DNA of 64,000 bases, taken from positions 1,736,001 to 1,800,000 of the forward strand of contig OZ242263.1 of assembly GCA_965207125.1 (NCBI GenBank), read 5' to 3'. Numbering within the stretch: position 1 is the first letter of the stretch; each line of letters begins with the position of its first letter. Below are positions 8,921 to 17,888 of this stretch, piece by piece. This DNA is from G965207125 sp965207125. GTDB lineage: Bacteria; Pseudomonadota; Alphaproteobacteria; Puniceispirillales; UBA1172. The notes beneath the pieces are model-generated. The model was not told the origin of the DNA. It ran no database searches and saw nothing but the letters and a program-made list of their open reading frames with translations. The translations under genes were made by a program, and so were the position numbers.

Positions 8921-9079
8921 CAATCCTTAAACCGTGCTCTGGTGATAGAGACTACTCACTTTCTTAAGAGTTGCAGAGAAAATTATCCCGCTGACGTCTA
9001 TTCGGTAGCAGTTATCTTTGAGGGCCTTGATCATAGAACTAGAAATGATGTTTCGTTCCTTACGATTTTTGCTCTATAA
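8921..9079 (+). pseudogene. Possible continuation of the 62-residue ORF after an in-frame TGA
   Basis: The 52 codons after the TGA at 8918-8920 are open in the same frame and end at TAA 9077-9079. The translated text has protein-like composition (SCRENYPADVYSVAVIFEGL). A GTG at 8942 could start a 45-residue ORF, but no good ribosome binding site precedes it. The simplest reading is that 8732-9079 was one gene of about 115 residues, now split by a stop codon. No homolog is recognised. Confidence 0.35.
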
Positions 9080-9106
9080 TCAAAATCAAGCAAGGAAAGA
9101 GGCGTT

Positions 9107-10243
9107 TTGAAACTTATCGATAAATATCCATCTGTTGCGTATCTTGAAAAACGGGCAAAACGCAGGATACCTCATTTCGTTTGGGAGTATCTCGTTAGCG
9201 GCACTGGTTCGGAACACCTTATTGACCGAAACCGGCTAGCCTTCGATCAAATCCACATGTCTCCGCCCGTGTTGCAAGGACACTTTGAACCTAATACTGC
9301 AACCCGGCTGCTGGGGCAGGATTTCTCAGTTCCTTTCGGGGCCGCGCCGGTTGGTATGTCAGGTTTTATCTGGCCAAACGCTGAAAAAATCATCGCTAAG
9401 ACTGCGGCAGATCAATCTATGCTCTATATTTTGAGCCAAGTCGCTAATGAAACGCCTGAAGATATAGCCGCGCAAGCCAAGGAAAATATGTGGTTTCAAC
9501 TCTATCCTCCTGCTGATGCTGATATTCAAGATAAAATCCTGACGCGCCTTGAAACTATCGGCGTTAAAACCCTCGTGGTCACCGTCGATACCCCAATCAG
9601 TAGCCAACGCGAACGACAAAGACGGGCCGGACTTTCAATGCCGCCCAAAATCACCCCGATCACATTATGGCGCATTGCCATGCGCCCAGCTTGGGCTATT
9701 GCGACCCTAAGGCGGGGGGCCCCGAGATTTAGAACCCTCGAACCCTATGTAGACACAGCTTCAATGGCTGAACTCAGTAAGCTTTTAGGAGAAGTTATTG
9801 ATGGACGTCTCGATTGGACCTATATCGACCAACTAAGGCAGCGGTGGCGCGGAAACCTAATCATCAAAGGAATCATGCGCCCCGCTGACGCTGAACAGGC
9901 TATCTTGCGCGGCGCGGACGCTATAGTTGTCTCAAACCACGGTGGCAGGCAATTTGATGGCTCGCCTGCGTCTCTGACTGTTCTTCCCGATATCGCTGCG
10001 GCGATTGGCAAAAAAATCCCGATCATCTTCGATGGCGGAGTGAGGGGCGGGGTTGATATCATGCGCGCCATTAGCCTAGGCGCTGATTTCTGTTTGCTTG
10101 GCAGACCGTTTTTATTTGCGGTCGCGGCCTTGGGACGACGAGGTGCGAACCACGCCTATACCATTCTCCGACAAGACCTCGAAAACAATATGGTTCAGCT
10201 CGGAATCAAAACTATTGATGATCTTAAAAATTTGCGGTGCTGA
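9107..10243 (+). CDS. FMN-dependent alpha-hydroxy acid dehydrogenase (L-lactate dehydrogenase-like)
   Basis: A TIM-barrel flavoprotein that oxidises an L-2-hydroxy acid such as lactate, glycolate or mandelate to the keto acid. The conserved VVSNHGGRQFDG segment carries the catalytic His and substrate Arg, and FDGGVRGGVDI plus LGADFCLLGRPF bind the FMN phosphate. The N-terminal YPSVAYLEKRAKRRIPHFVWEYL is the usual family opening. The start is TTG at 9107, preceded by GGAAAGAGG; no ATG lies before the conserved N-terminus. At 378 residues it is the LldD/glycolate-oxidase size. The exact substrate is not determined. Confidence 0.92.
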   Translation: MKLIDKYPSVAYLEKRAKRRIPHFVWEYLVSGTGSEHLIDRNRLAFDQIHMSPPVLQGHFEPNTATRLLGQDFSVPFGAAPVGMSGFIWPNAEKIIAKTAADQSMLYILSQVANETPEDIAAQAKENMWFQLYPPADADIQDKILTRLETIGVKTLVVTVDTPISSQRERQRRAGLSMPPKITPITLWRIAMRPAWAIATLRRGAPRFRTLEPYVDTASMAELSKLLGEVIDGRLDWTYIDQLRQRWRGNLIIKGIMRPADAEQAILRGADAIVVSNHGGRQFDGSPASLTVLPDIAAAIGKKIPIIFDGGVRGGVDIMRAISLGADFCLLGRPFLFAVAALGRRGANHAYTILRQDLENNMVQLGIKTIDDLKNLRC

Positions 10244-10249
10244 GCGTCT

Positions 10250-10954
10250 TTAATCAGACTTGATCGTCACTGAAATCTCGCCGATTCCATCGATTCCGCC
10301 AGTGATCACATCACCGGCCTCGATCGCACTCACTCCTGAAGGAGTGCCGGTGAAAATCAAATCACCCGCTTTGAGCCGCACGGAATCGCTACAAAAAGCA
10401 ATGATTTGTCTCACGCCCCAGATATGCTCAGATAAATCGCCGTCTTGACGAATCTCGCCATTAACCGCAAGCCAGATCCGCCCTTGATCAAGAGATTGGC
10501 GTTCTTCGGGTAACGCGGCCATCGGCGTAATCGCTGAAATCGGCGCAGAATGATCAAAACCCTTACCCCAATCCCACGGCCGCCCTTTTTCACGATGAGC
10601 GATCTGAATATCACGGCGGGTTAAATCAATACCAACGCCCACACCGTAAATATGATCAAACGCTACTTCTGGCGCGATTGCGTTCCCATCCTTGCCAATT
10701 GCGAGCACCAATTCAATCTCGTGCTGGAGGTTCTTCGTCAGGGTCGGGTAGGGTATCGTCTCACCGCTTGACACCAGAGAATCCGCTGGTTTCATAAAGA
10801 AAAATGGCGCCTCAGCATCACTAAACCCCATCTCGCGGGCGTGCGCTGCGTAATTTCTGCCGACGCAGAAAATTCGCCGTACTGGGAACAAAGCATCGCT
10901 TCCCGCAACGGAGACCGCTGGTTGCGGCTGGGGTGAAATGACATATTGAGGCAT
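10250..10954 (-). CDS. Fumarylacetoacetate hydrolase family protein
   Basis: A 234-residue FAH-fold enzyme. FCVGRNYAAHAREMG and FFMKPADSLV near the N-terminus, HEIELVLAIGKDGNAI with metal-binding Glu residues, and LIFTGTPSGV near the C-terminus are the family signatures. Members hydrolyse C-C bonds or isomerise or decarboxylate aromatic ring-cleavage products such as acylpyruvates; this short single-domain form most resembles acylpyruvases. It converges on the FMN dehydrogenase with 6 nt between stops. The substrate is inferred only at family level. Confidence 0.9.
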   Translation of the reverse strand: MPQYVISPQPQPAVSVAGSDALFPVRRIFCVGRNYAAHAREMGFSDAEAPFFFMKPADSLVSSGETIPYPTLTKNLQHEIELVLAIGKDGNAIAPEVAFDHIYGVGVGIDLTRRDIQIAHREKGRPWDWGKGFDHSAPISAITPMAALPEERQSLDQGRIWLAVNGEIRQDGDLSEHIWGVRQIIAFCSDSVRLKAGDLIFTGTPSGVSAIEAGDVITGGIDGIGEISVTIKSD

Positions 10955-11118
10955 TATAATTTTCCTGTTATCATCTATTTTGGAATTAGACAGTAAATGT
11001 CGAAAACAAACCAGTCAATGCAATCAACCCTAAGCAAGATGCTTAAAGATAGCCTTACGTGCCCTTAAGAGGGGGAGGATAGACTTGGTATCCTTGTATT
11101 TATCGAGAGGACGATATC

Positions 11119-12273
11119 ATGAAAAAACTTTTGACCATAACGCTGGCGACATTGGCATTTGCCACCTCGGCTGCGCTCGCAGAGACCGTCAAGATCGGTT
11201 ATATCACCACCCTGTCAGGCGGTGCTGGAAAAACTGGTGCTCATATGAAGAATGGCGTCGATCTGGCCCTCGAGCATAAAGGTGGCAAACTCGGCGGCCT
11301 TGACGCTGAGGTTATCTTTGTCGATGATCAACGCAAACCTGATGTCGCGCGGCAGGCCGTCAACAGGTTGCTTAAGCAGGATAAGGTCGATATCGTGGCT
11401 GGCGTGATCTGGTCTAACGTTCTGATGTCTATTCACAAGCAGGTCACTCGTGCCGACACTCTCCTGATCAGCTCAAACGCTGGCCCTTCGCCGATCGCAG
11501 GAGAGCAATGCCACCCGAATTTCTTCTCACTTTCTTGGCAGAATGACCAGACACCTGAAGGAATGGGCAAATATATGCAGGATGCTGGCATTAAATCTGT
11601 CTATCTGATGGTGCCAAATTATCAGGCGGGCAAGGATATGCTTGTTGGATTCAAGCGCCATTATAAAGGCGAGGTCATCGCCGAGGTCTACACTAAGCTT
11701 GGACAAAGCGATTTTCAGGCCGAGATTTCAGCATTGCGTGCTGCAAAACCCGGCGCTACTTTTATCTTTCAGCCTGGCGGCATGGGGGTCAACTTCATTA
11801 AGCAGTGGCATCAGTCGGGCATGAATGAGGTTAGCGAACTTTATAGCGTCTTTAGCGTCGATGCTGTCACATTGCCTGCTCTGCAAGAAGTGGCCGCGGG
11901 AACGAAATCAACGCAAACTTGGTCGCCTGATCTCGATAATCCGGTCAGCAAAAAATTCGTGGCTGATTACAAAAAACGTTATGGCGCGTATCCATCTTTT
12001 TACGCGGCTCAAGCCTATGACACGATTCTTGCTATAGATCACGCGATTACCAAGGCTGGGTCAACGGACGCCACCGCTATGGGTGAGGTTTTGGCTAAAG
12101 GTGATATTCCCACAACACGTGGAAAACTTAAGATGAACACCAATCATTTCCCAATCCAGAATATCTATTTGCGTGAGACAGTTGTCGATGATGATGGCGT
12201 CTTCACTACCAAAATTATCGACACTGTGTTTGTGGATCATGAAGATTATTATGCCGCACAGTGTCAATTTTAG
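11119..12273 (+). CDS. livK: Branched-chain amino-acid-type ABC transporter substrate-binding protein
   Basis: A periplasmic type I binding protein of 384 residues. The signal peptide spans about residues 1-21 (ending SAALA). The mature protein opens with ETVKIGYITTLSGGAG, the LivK-family N-terminus. A Ser/Asn-rich ligand region (LLISSNAGPSP) follows. GAGAGGACG is the ribosome binding site. It is the first gene of a livKHMGF operon. LivK-like proteins of marine alphaproteobacteria bind many ligands (amino acids, amides, aromatic acids), so leucine specificity should not be assumed. Confidence 0.93.
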   Translation: MKKLLTITLATLAFATSAALAETVKIGYITTLSGGAGKTGAHMKNGVDLALEHKGGKLGGLDAEVIFVDDQRKPDVARQAVNRLLKQDKVDIVAGVIWSNVLMSIHKQVTRADTLLISSNAGPSPIAGEQCHPNFFSLSWQNDQTPEGMGKYMQDAGIKSVYLMVPNYQAGKDMLVGFKRHYKGEVIAEVYTKLGQSDFQAEISALRAAKPGATFIFQPGGMGVNFIKQWHQSGMNEVSELYSVFSVDAVTLPALQEVAAGTKSTQTWSPDLDNPVSKKFVADYKKRYGAYPSFYAAQAYDTILAIDHAITKAGSTDATAMGEVLAKGDIPTTRGKLKMNTNHFPIQNIYLRETVVDDDGVFTTKIIDTVFVDHEDYYAAQCQF

Positions 12274-12292
12274 CGCCATAAATGGGAGAAGC

Positions 12293-12326
12293 ATCAGCGC
12301 CTTATGCTTTAAGGCTCCTCGCTGAT
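12293..12326 (+). promoter_or_regulatory. Intercistronic hairpin between livK and livH
   Basis: ATCAGC/GCTGAT form the outer stem (12293-12298 with 12321-12326) and GCCTTA/TAAGGC the inner stem (12299-12304 with 12310-12315) around a 5-nt loop, with a TCCTC bulge. No T-tract follows. Such structures commonly protect the highly expressed binding-protein mRNA or reduce downstream expression. This role is an inference from position and symmetry. Confidence 0.5.
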
Positions 12327-12334
12327 TATACGCA

Positions 12335-13273
12335 ATGACGATAGAGCTCTTTCTTGAGCAGGTATTTAATGGCCTGCAAGCGGGCGTCACTCTCTTTCTA
12401 ACCGCCGCCGGATTGACGTTGATTCTTGGTGTCATGAACTTCGTCTTTTTGGCGCATGGCTCGCTGGTAATGATCGGGGCTTACGCCGCCGCCACACTAG
12501 CGATGCTTACCGGTAGTTTCTATCTTGGGATTCTCTTTGCAATTCCGTTCGTTTTCCTGTGTGGATATGTTCTGGAATATGTTCTGATCAGGCATCTCTA
12601 TCACCGTGATCACATGGAACAGGTGTTGGTGACTTTCGGGCTGATTTTATTTTTCAACGAAGCGATCCGCGTTATTTTCGGCCCTGCGACCATTTTTTCA
12701 AACTTGCCGCCATCACTGTCGGGCTTTATCCACATCCTGCCTGAGGTGCCTTATCCGGTTTTTCGTCTGGTCATTATTATGGTGGGGTTGGTGGCGGCCG
12801 CGATGATCTATTATCTGGTGATGCGCACGAGGCTTGGGGCGTTGGTACGGGCTGGGACTGATGATGCGGCGTTGACGGAAGCCCTTGGTATTCATATTGG
12901 CTTTTTGCGGCGCGTGATTTTTGCTATCGGCGCGAGTCTTGCTGGTATAGCGGGGATGATGCTGGGGCCGTTGAGTGCTGTTGAACCAGGGATGGGCGAG
13001 CCATTGCTGATTCAGTCATTGGTCGTGATTATCATCGGCGGGATCGGCTCTATTAGAGGCTCTTTGATCGCCGCGATGATGATCGGGCTGATCGATACCA
13101 CCGGGCGGGTTTTTCTGCCTTTGATCTTGCGCGGCGTGATGGACCAGGCCTCTGCCGATGGCGCCGGCCCCGCTCTGGCCTCGATGATGGTCTATATTTT
13201 CATGTCAGTCGTGCTGGTGTTTAAGCCCAGTGGGCTTTTTCCTCGGGGTGATAAGGGCATCGCGGTGTCATGA
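12335..13273 (+). CDS. livH: Branched-chain amino-acid-type ABC transporter permease LivH
   Basis: An inner-membrane permease of 312 residues with about eight hydrophobic helices. The N-terminal FNGLQAGVTLFLTAAGLTLILGVMN-like stretch (residues 10-34) and the C-terminal SLVVIIIGGIGSIRGSLIAA loop are the LivH signature, the latter being the coupling region to the ATPases. It follows livK by 61 nt and overlaps livM by 4 nt (ATGA). It pairs with LivM to form the channel. Confidence 0.95.
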   Translation: MTIELFLEQVFNGLQAGVTLFLTAAGLTLILGVMNFVFLAHGSLVMIGAYAAATLAMLTGSFYLGILFAIPFVFLCGYVLEYVLIRHLYHRDHMEQVLVTFGLILFFNEAIRVIFGPATIFSNLPPSLSGFIHILPEVPYPVFRLVIIMVGLVAAAMIYYLVMRTRLGALVRAGTDDAALTEALGIHIGFLRRVIFAIGASLAGIAGMMLGPLSAVEPGMGEPLLIQSLVVIIIGGIGSIRGSLIAAMMIGLIDTTGRVFLPLILRGVMDQASADGAGPALASMMVYIFMSVVLVFKPSGLFPRGDKGIAVS

Positions 13274-14262
13274 TGATGGTAATGCTTTCTTATCTTATGC
13301 AGCACAAATTGCTGGTGTTTCTCTTGATCTGTTTTGCTCTTCTGCCGCTCTATACCGCCTACGCCGGTCTGCCTTTCTGGAATGATATCGCTATGCGGAT
13401 TATGTTGCTTGGCATGGCAGCCATGGGTCTTAATCTCGCCCTTGGTTATGGTGGTATGGTCTCGTTTGGTCATGCGGCGTTTATTGGCGTTGGAGCTTAT
13501 GCTGTGGGGATCAGCCAGTATTTCGGGATTGATAATGGATGGATTCATCTCGCCCTTAGTGTTCTGGCTTGCGGCATCTTAGGCGTTATCATTGGCTTTC
13601 TCGCGCTACGCACCAGCGGGATTTACTTTATCATGATCACTCTGGCTTTCGCACAGATGCTCTTTTTCTTGTTTGTGGGACTTGAAAAATTTGGCGGTGA
13701 TGACGGCATGGTACTTGATCGGGCTGACTTTCTGATTATCGATTCCTACGCACCTTTGAGGCTCTATTTTCTGATCTGGGGTGCGATTTTTCTGGTGAGT
13801 ATTGGACTGACTGTGATTACCGCCTCGCGTTTCGGGGTCGTGTTGAAGGCGATCAAAAGCAATGAGTCGAGGATAGAAGCGATGGGGCTCACGCCGCTTC
13901 GTTTCAAACTCACCGCTTATGTGATATCGGCGGTGATTTGCGGATTAGCGGGGGTCTTGCTGGCTAACTGGCAGGAATATGTCTCGCCCGATATCATGCA
14001 TTGGTCGCGTTCAGGTGAATTGATGATCATTGTTGTGCTTGGCGGGCTTGGAACGGCAGCCGGGCCTTTGATGGGGGCCATTACCTTTTTTATGCTCGAG
14101 GAAATTTTACCCGATGTGATGGGCAGCATCGCGCCTGATTACTCTGAGAACTGGATGATTATTCTGGGGCCTATTCTGATACTGGTGGTTTTATTCGCCA
14201 AAGGCGGGCTGACCGGCGCGCTTGGTAAACTGTCTGCTCTCATAAAAAGGAAAAACCCGTGA
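13270..14262 (+). CDS. livM: Branched-chain amino-acid-type ABC transporter permease LivM
   Basis: Second permease, 330 residues, about nine to ten hydrophobic segments. GLNLALGYGGMVSFGHAAF and the Gly-rich IIVVLGGLGTAAGPLMGA coupling loop identify LivM. The protein opens at overlapping ATG codons (13270, 13273), the first sharing ATGA with the livH stop. It overlaps livG by 4 nt (GTGA). It acts with LivH in the inner membrane. Confidence 0.95.
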   Translation: MMMVMLSYLMQHKLLVFLLICFALLPLYTAYAGLPFWNDIAMRIMLLGMAAMGLNLALGYGGMVSFGHAAFIGVGAYAVGISQYFGIDNGWIHLALSVLACGILGVIIGFLALRTSGIYFIMITLAFAQMLFFLFVGLEKFGGDDGMVLDRADFLIIDSYAPLRLYFLIWGAIFLVSIGLTVITASRFGVVLKAIKSNESRIEAMGLTPLRFKLTAYVISAVICGLAGVLLANWQEYVSPDIMHWSRSGELMIIVVLGGLGTAAGPLMGAITFFMLEEILPDVMGSIAPDYSENWMIILGPILILVVLFAKGGLTGALGKLSALIKRKNP

Positions 14263-15044
14263 TAGAAACGCCAAGGACAGAAATGCCGGTGCTTGAATTA
14301 AAGGATATTCATAAATCCTACGGCGCGTTGAAAGCTGTCAACGGTGTGTCTCTGACCGTGTCGCGCGGTGAAATACATGCGCTGATCGGCCCGAATGGTG
14401 CAGGTAAAACAACTTTGGTGAAGCAAGTCTATGGATCAGAAAAACCTGATATGGGCGCAGTTTTTATTAATGGCGAAGATATAACTGACCTTAGCGTGCC
14501 GCAACGGGTCGATCAAGGAATAGGGCGCTCGTTTCAAATCAGCAATGTGCTGACGGATTTCAGCGTGCTTGAGAATGCGATTATCGCTGAAGCCGCAAGG
14601 CTCAAGCGGAGTTTTCATTTTATTGCCCCTGCTTTTACTGACCAACGGCTCATCGATGGTGCGATGAGTATTTTAGAGCCCGTGGCGTTGGGAGCTCAAG
14701 CCGATATCCTTGCGAGTGATTTATCGCATGGAGAAAGACGCTTGCTCGAACTGGCGCTTGCGATGGCGGTTAACCCCGCACTGTTGATGCTCGACGAGCC
14801 AATGGCCGGCACTGGAACGAAGGAAATGAGTGCCATCACCGAAATGATCAGTGGCTTGCGTGGTCGGATGGCGATTTTGCTAATCGAGCACGATATGGAT
14901 GTTGTGTTTCGCTTGGCCGATCGTATCACGGTCATGGTCGAGGGTAAGGTGATCGCGTCTGGGAGGCCTCAGGAGATTAGCGGCAGTATGTCCGTCCGTA
15001 AGGCTTATCTGGGCGATAAGGAATCTTTTGATGCTGAAACTTGA
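14259..15044 (+). CDS. livG: Branched-chain amino-acid-type ABC transporter ATP-binding protein LivG
   Basis: An ABC ATPase of 261 residues. Walker A is GPNGAGKTT (about residue 47), the signature is LSHGERRLLELAL rather than LSGGQ, Walker B is LLMLDEPMAG and the switch His lies in LIEHDMDVV. The degenerate LSHGE signature is typical of LivG. The start is GTG 14259 within the livM stop. It forms a heterodimer with LivF encoded directly downstream. Confidence 0.95.
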   Translation: MIETPRTEMPVLELKDIHKSYGALKAVNGVSLTVSRGEIHALIGPNGAGKTTLVKQVYGSEKPDMGAVFINGEDITDLSVPQRVDQGIGRSFQISNVLTDFSVLENAIIAEAARLKRSFHFIAPAFTDQRLIDGAMSILEPVALGAQADILASDLSHGERRLLELALAMAVNPALLMLDEPMAGTGTKEMSAITEMISGLRGRMAILLIEHDMDVVFRLADRITVMVEGKVIASGRPQEISGSMSVRKAYLGDKESFDAET

Positions 15045-15756
15045 TTCTGTTCATGGCGGTTATGATGGGGCGCAAATATTGTTTGGTGTTTCATTGGAAG
15101 TTAAGGCGGGACAATGTGTCGCGCTGATGGGGCGAAACGGCATGGGTAAAACTACCACTATTCGCGCTATCGTCGGGCAACTCGCGGTGACCGAGGGGCA
15201 TATTATCCGTTTCGGGGTAGAGAACCTCGCGCTTAAACCGTGGCAGATTGCACGACTCGGTATTGGGTTAGTGCCTGAAGGACGCCATGTTTTTCCATCC
15301 CTCACTGTTGCTGAGCATTTAAACGCTTTTTATCGCCCGCCTCGTCATAAAACTGCCCAAGGTGGCTGGAATTTCGACAAGGTTCTAAAGCTTTTTCCAC
15401 GGCTTAAAGAGAGGCTTCACCATAGCGGCAATCATCTTTCTGGTGGCGAGCAACAAATGCTTGCGATCGGGCGTGCGCTGATGACCAACCCTCGTCTTTT
15501 GGTTCTGGATGAGGCAACCGAAGGGCTTGCTCCGCTCCTGCGCGAGACAATTTGGCGGTGTCTGAGCGAACTCAAAAAAACCGGGCAATCTATTCTGATC
15601 ATTGATAAAAACCTTGACGCTTTATCAAAACTTGCTGACTATCAGTATATCCTTGAGAAAGGGCAAGTTATCTGGCACGGGCCGCCGCGTGAATTATTGG
15701 CAAAGCCCGGTCTAGCGGCGCGTTATCTTGGGGTTGATCGAGGGACTGAAAAATGA
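15031..15756 (+). CDS. livF: Branched-chain amino-acid-type ABC transporter ATP-binding protein LivF
   Basis: An ABC ATPase of 241 residues. Walker A is GRNGMGKTT, the signature is LSGGEQQMLAIGRAL and Walker B is LLVLDEATEGLAP; the last is characteristic of LivF. The ATG at 15031 is preferred over TTG at 15028. It overlaps the end of livG by 14 nt. The usual switch-His region reads IIDKNLDAL, with Lys-Asn where many members have Glu-Gln, a modest variation. It is the partner of LivG. Confidence 0.95.
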   Translation: MLKLDSVHGGYDGAQILFGVSLEVKAGQCVALMGRNGMGKTTTIRAIVGQLAVTEGHIIRFGVENLALKPWQIARLGIGLVPEGRHVFPSLTVAEHLNAFYRPPRHKTAQGGWNFDKVLKLFPRLKERLHHSGNHLSGGEQQMLAIGRALMTNPRLLVLDEATEGLAPLLRETIWRCLSELKKTGQSILIIDKNLDALSKLADYQYILEKGQVIWHGPPRELLAKPGLAARYLGVDRGTEK

Positions 15757-16208
15757 CCGACACCGCCGACCCACTCAAAACCATCTCAGCCGATGATCTC
15801 GGACGTGCTCTGAGAAATTTTGGAGTCAATCTTTTATGCCGTGAGCCTGTATCTTACGCAAAACAGCTTGAGACGATTCTTGGACTTGATCTGATTAGAG
15901 CTGATGAGGATTTTGCTTTGCTTCGCATTATGCATGATGGCATCGAGCATCTTATTCAACTTCACGCTGATCATACTTACGCTCAACACCCGTTGCTGGG
16001 CATGCTTCCTGAGTTCGGTTTTCGCGGCGCGGGGATAGAACTGCGGGTGTTTAACCGAGACCCTGATCTTGCCATGCCTCTGGCCGAGGCCGCCGGTTGG
16101 ACGGTTTTGCAACCGCCCACGGATAAACCGCATGGTTTGCGTGAGACGTTTCTAGTTTGCGCCCATGGATATTGCTGGGTGCCGAGCACGCCGATCAAAT
16201 CATCTTAA
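15753..16208 (+). CDS. VOC/glyoxalase-fold protein coupled to the liv operon
   Basis: A 151-residue protein beginning in an ATGA overlap with livF, so it belongs to the transporter operon. The body (NLLCREPVSYAKQLETILGLDL, broken here into its beta-alpha-beta pattern, then ELRVFNRDPDLAMPLAEAAGW and a C-terminal CWVPSTP strand) resembles the vicinal-oxygen-chelate fold of glyoxalase and extradiol dioxygenase relatives. Metal-ligand candidates are His in GIEHLIQLHADH. It may act on the transported substrate. VOC assignment is moderate; the reaction is unknown. It overlaps the convergent PYROXD2-like gene by 9 nt at the 3' ends. Confidence 0.65.
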   Translation: MTDTADPLKTISADDLGRALRNFGVNLLCREPVSYAKQLETILGLDLIRADEDFALLRIMHDGIEHLIQLHADHTYAQHPLLGMLPEFGFRGAGIELRVFNRDPDLAMPLAEAAGWTVLQPPTDKPHGLRETFLVCAHGYCWVPSTPIKSS

Positions 16209-17825
16209 CGATCGCCAATCTTTCAGCACTGCTTTGGCGGAGTTGCGCCCTGGTAAGCCCGAAACGCCGCCGCCGGGGTGCGCGCCTGAGCCGCCAAGAT
16301 ACAGCCCCTTAACGGGCATTCGGTAATTAGCCACACCAACCACGGGGCGCATTGCGTAAATCTGATCTAGGTGGAGCTGGCCGTGGAAAATATCGCCGCC
16401 GATCAGGTTAAGCTTGCGCTCTAGGTCAAGGGGCGAGTTAATCTGCGTGCCGACAATGCTATCTTTGAAGCCGGGCGCCAGAGCATCTACTGTGTTAATA
16501 ACCGTTTCTGCCGCTTCGTCTTTCGCGTCATCCCAACTGCGACCATCGGGTAAATGACGGCGGAAATGCTGGCAGAAAAGACTCATTACATGATGTCCTT
16601 TCGGCGCGAGGCTATCATCTATAATGCTGGGAATACTCATCTCAATTACGGGCTTGCGTGACCAACCGTATTGGATGGCATCATCGTAAGCCTTTTGAAT
16701 ATATGGGATGGATGGCATCACATTAACCGACCCGTTAAGCACAAGCTCAGGGTCGCTCGATAGGTTTTTCAGCGATGAGAACTGCGGCAATTTATCGAGG
16801 GCGAGGTTCATTCGGAAACTGCCCGATTCAGACCTGTATTGCTTGATGCGGCGATTTAGATCCTGCGGCAGGAGAGTCTCATCGACGATTCCGTCCTCGC
16901 CGTGGCCGCCAAGCAGAATCTGTGGGTGACAATTCGCGAGAACAACCTTGGCCTTGATCACTTCACCATCAGCGAGTTTCACGCCAGTGATCCGATTATC
17001 GGCGATCTCAGCTCCTTTCACCTCAGCGTTCATCCGTATCTCAACGCCGCGCTCGGTTGCCGAGGACGCCATCGCATCGGTGATCGCCCCCATACCACCG
17101 CGGGCATGGCCCCAAGCCCCTGTCTTCTCATTAGCTTTTCCGAAAACATGATGAAGCAACACATAAGCTGTGCTTGAATGTGAGGGTGGGGCAAAATTAC
17201 CAACACAGCCACTATACGCCAAAGTGCCCTTCAGAATATCGCTCTCAAACCATTGGTCGAGATAGTCGGCGACCGATTTGGTCATCAATTCCGCCAGATT
17301 CGTCCGATTGTCTAAAGACAGTGAAGAAAAAAGTCGTCCGGTTCGCCACGCATCTCCGAATTGGCTGAATAATGATTGCGGCAGATTATAGGGGGTGGTG
17401 CGGGTTAAAGGGCGGATGACGTCAGCAACTTCTTCAAGGATATCGTCAAAGCGTCGATAGGCTTCGGCGTCCTTTTCAGAAAAACGCCTGATCTCACGGA
17501 TGCAATCATCAGTCTCGCGCGGTAGCCATAATACCTCATCCTCAGCGACGGTTACGGACGCGCCTTCACGGGTGATTACGTCAAGTCCGTGGCGTTTCAA
17601 CTCCAGGTCACGCGTGACCCCGTTATCGAGCAGGCTCACCACATAGGAAAACTCTGAGTTGCGATAACCGGGGGCAAACTCGGTGGTTACCGCGGCTCCG
17701 CCAATGCGATCGCGCCGCTCAAGCACGATAACTTTCTTGCCCGCCGCCGCCAGATACCCTGCGGCTGTCAGACCATTATGTCCACCACCAATAATAATTA
17801 CGTCATATTGCATAGAATGCCCCAT
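16200..17825 (-). CDS. FAD-dependent oxidoreductase, PYROXD2/phytoene-dehydrogenase-like
   Basis: A 541-residue flavoprotein of the COG1233 group. The dinucleotide-binding motif IIGGGHNGLTAAGYLAAAG opens the protein, followed by the amino-oxidase ERRDRIGGAAVTTEF segment. The C-terminal LYLGGSGAHPGGGVSGLPG closes the FAD site. This architecture matches PYROXD2-type proteins rather than true carotenoid desaturases, and no carotenoid genes are nearby. The likely start is the Met at 17813 (MQYDVI), although an in-frame ATG at 17825 precedes it. Function is unknown at substrate level. Confidence 0.85.
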   Translation of the reverse strand: MGHSMQYDVIIIGGGHNGLTAAGYLAAAGKKVIVLERRDRIGGAAVTTEFAPGYRNSEFSYVVSLLDNGVTRDLELKRHGLDVITREGASVTVAEDEVLWLPRETDDCIREIRRFSEKDAEAYRRFDDILEEVADVIRPLTRTTPYNLPQSLFSQFGDAWRTGRLFSSLSLDNRTNLAELMTKSVADYLDQWFESDILKGTLAYSGCVGNFAPPSHSSTAYVLLHHVFGKANEKTGAWGHARGGMGAITDAMASSATERGVEIRMNAEVKGAEIADNRITGVKLADGEVIKAKVVLANCHPQILLGGHGEDGIVDETLLPQDLNRRIKQYRSESGSFRMNLALDKLPQFSSLKNLSSDPELVLNGSVNVMPSIPYIQKAYDDAIQYGWSRKPVIEMSIPSIIDDSLAPKGHHVMSLFCQHFRRHLPDGRSWDDAKDEAAETVINTVDALAPGFKDSIVGTQINSPLDLERKLNLIGGDIFHGQLHLDQIYAMRPVVGVANYRMPVKGLYLGGSGAHPGGGVSGLPGRNSAKAVLKDWRSLR

Positions 17826-17888
17826 TATTATAAAACTTTAGGGAATTATAGGGATATTTTGCCGTTTAGATAAAGCTTAAAACACCGC

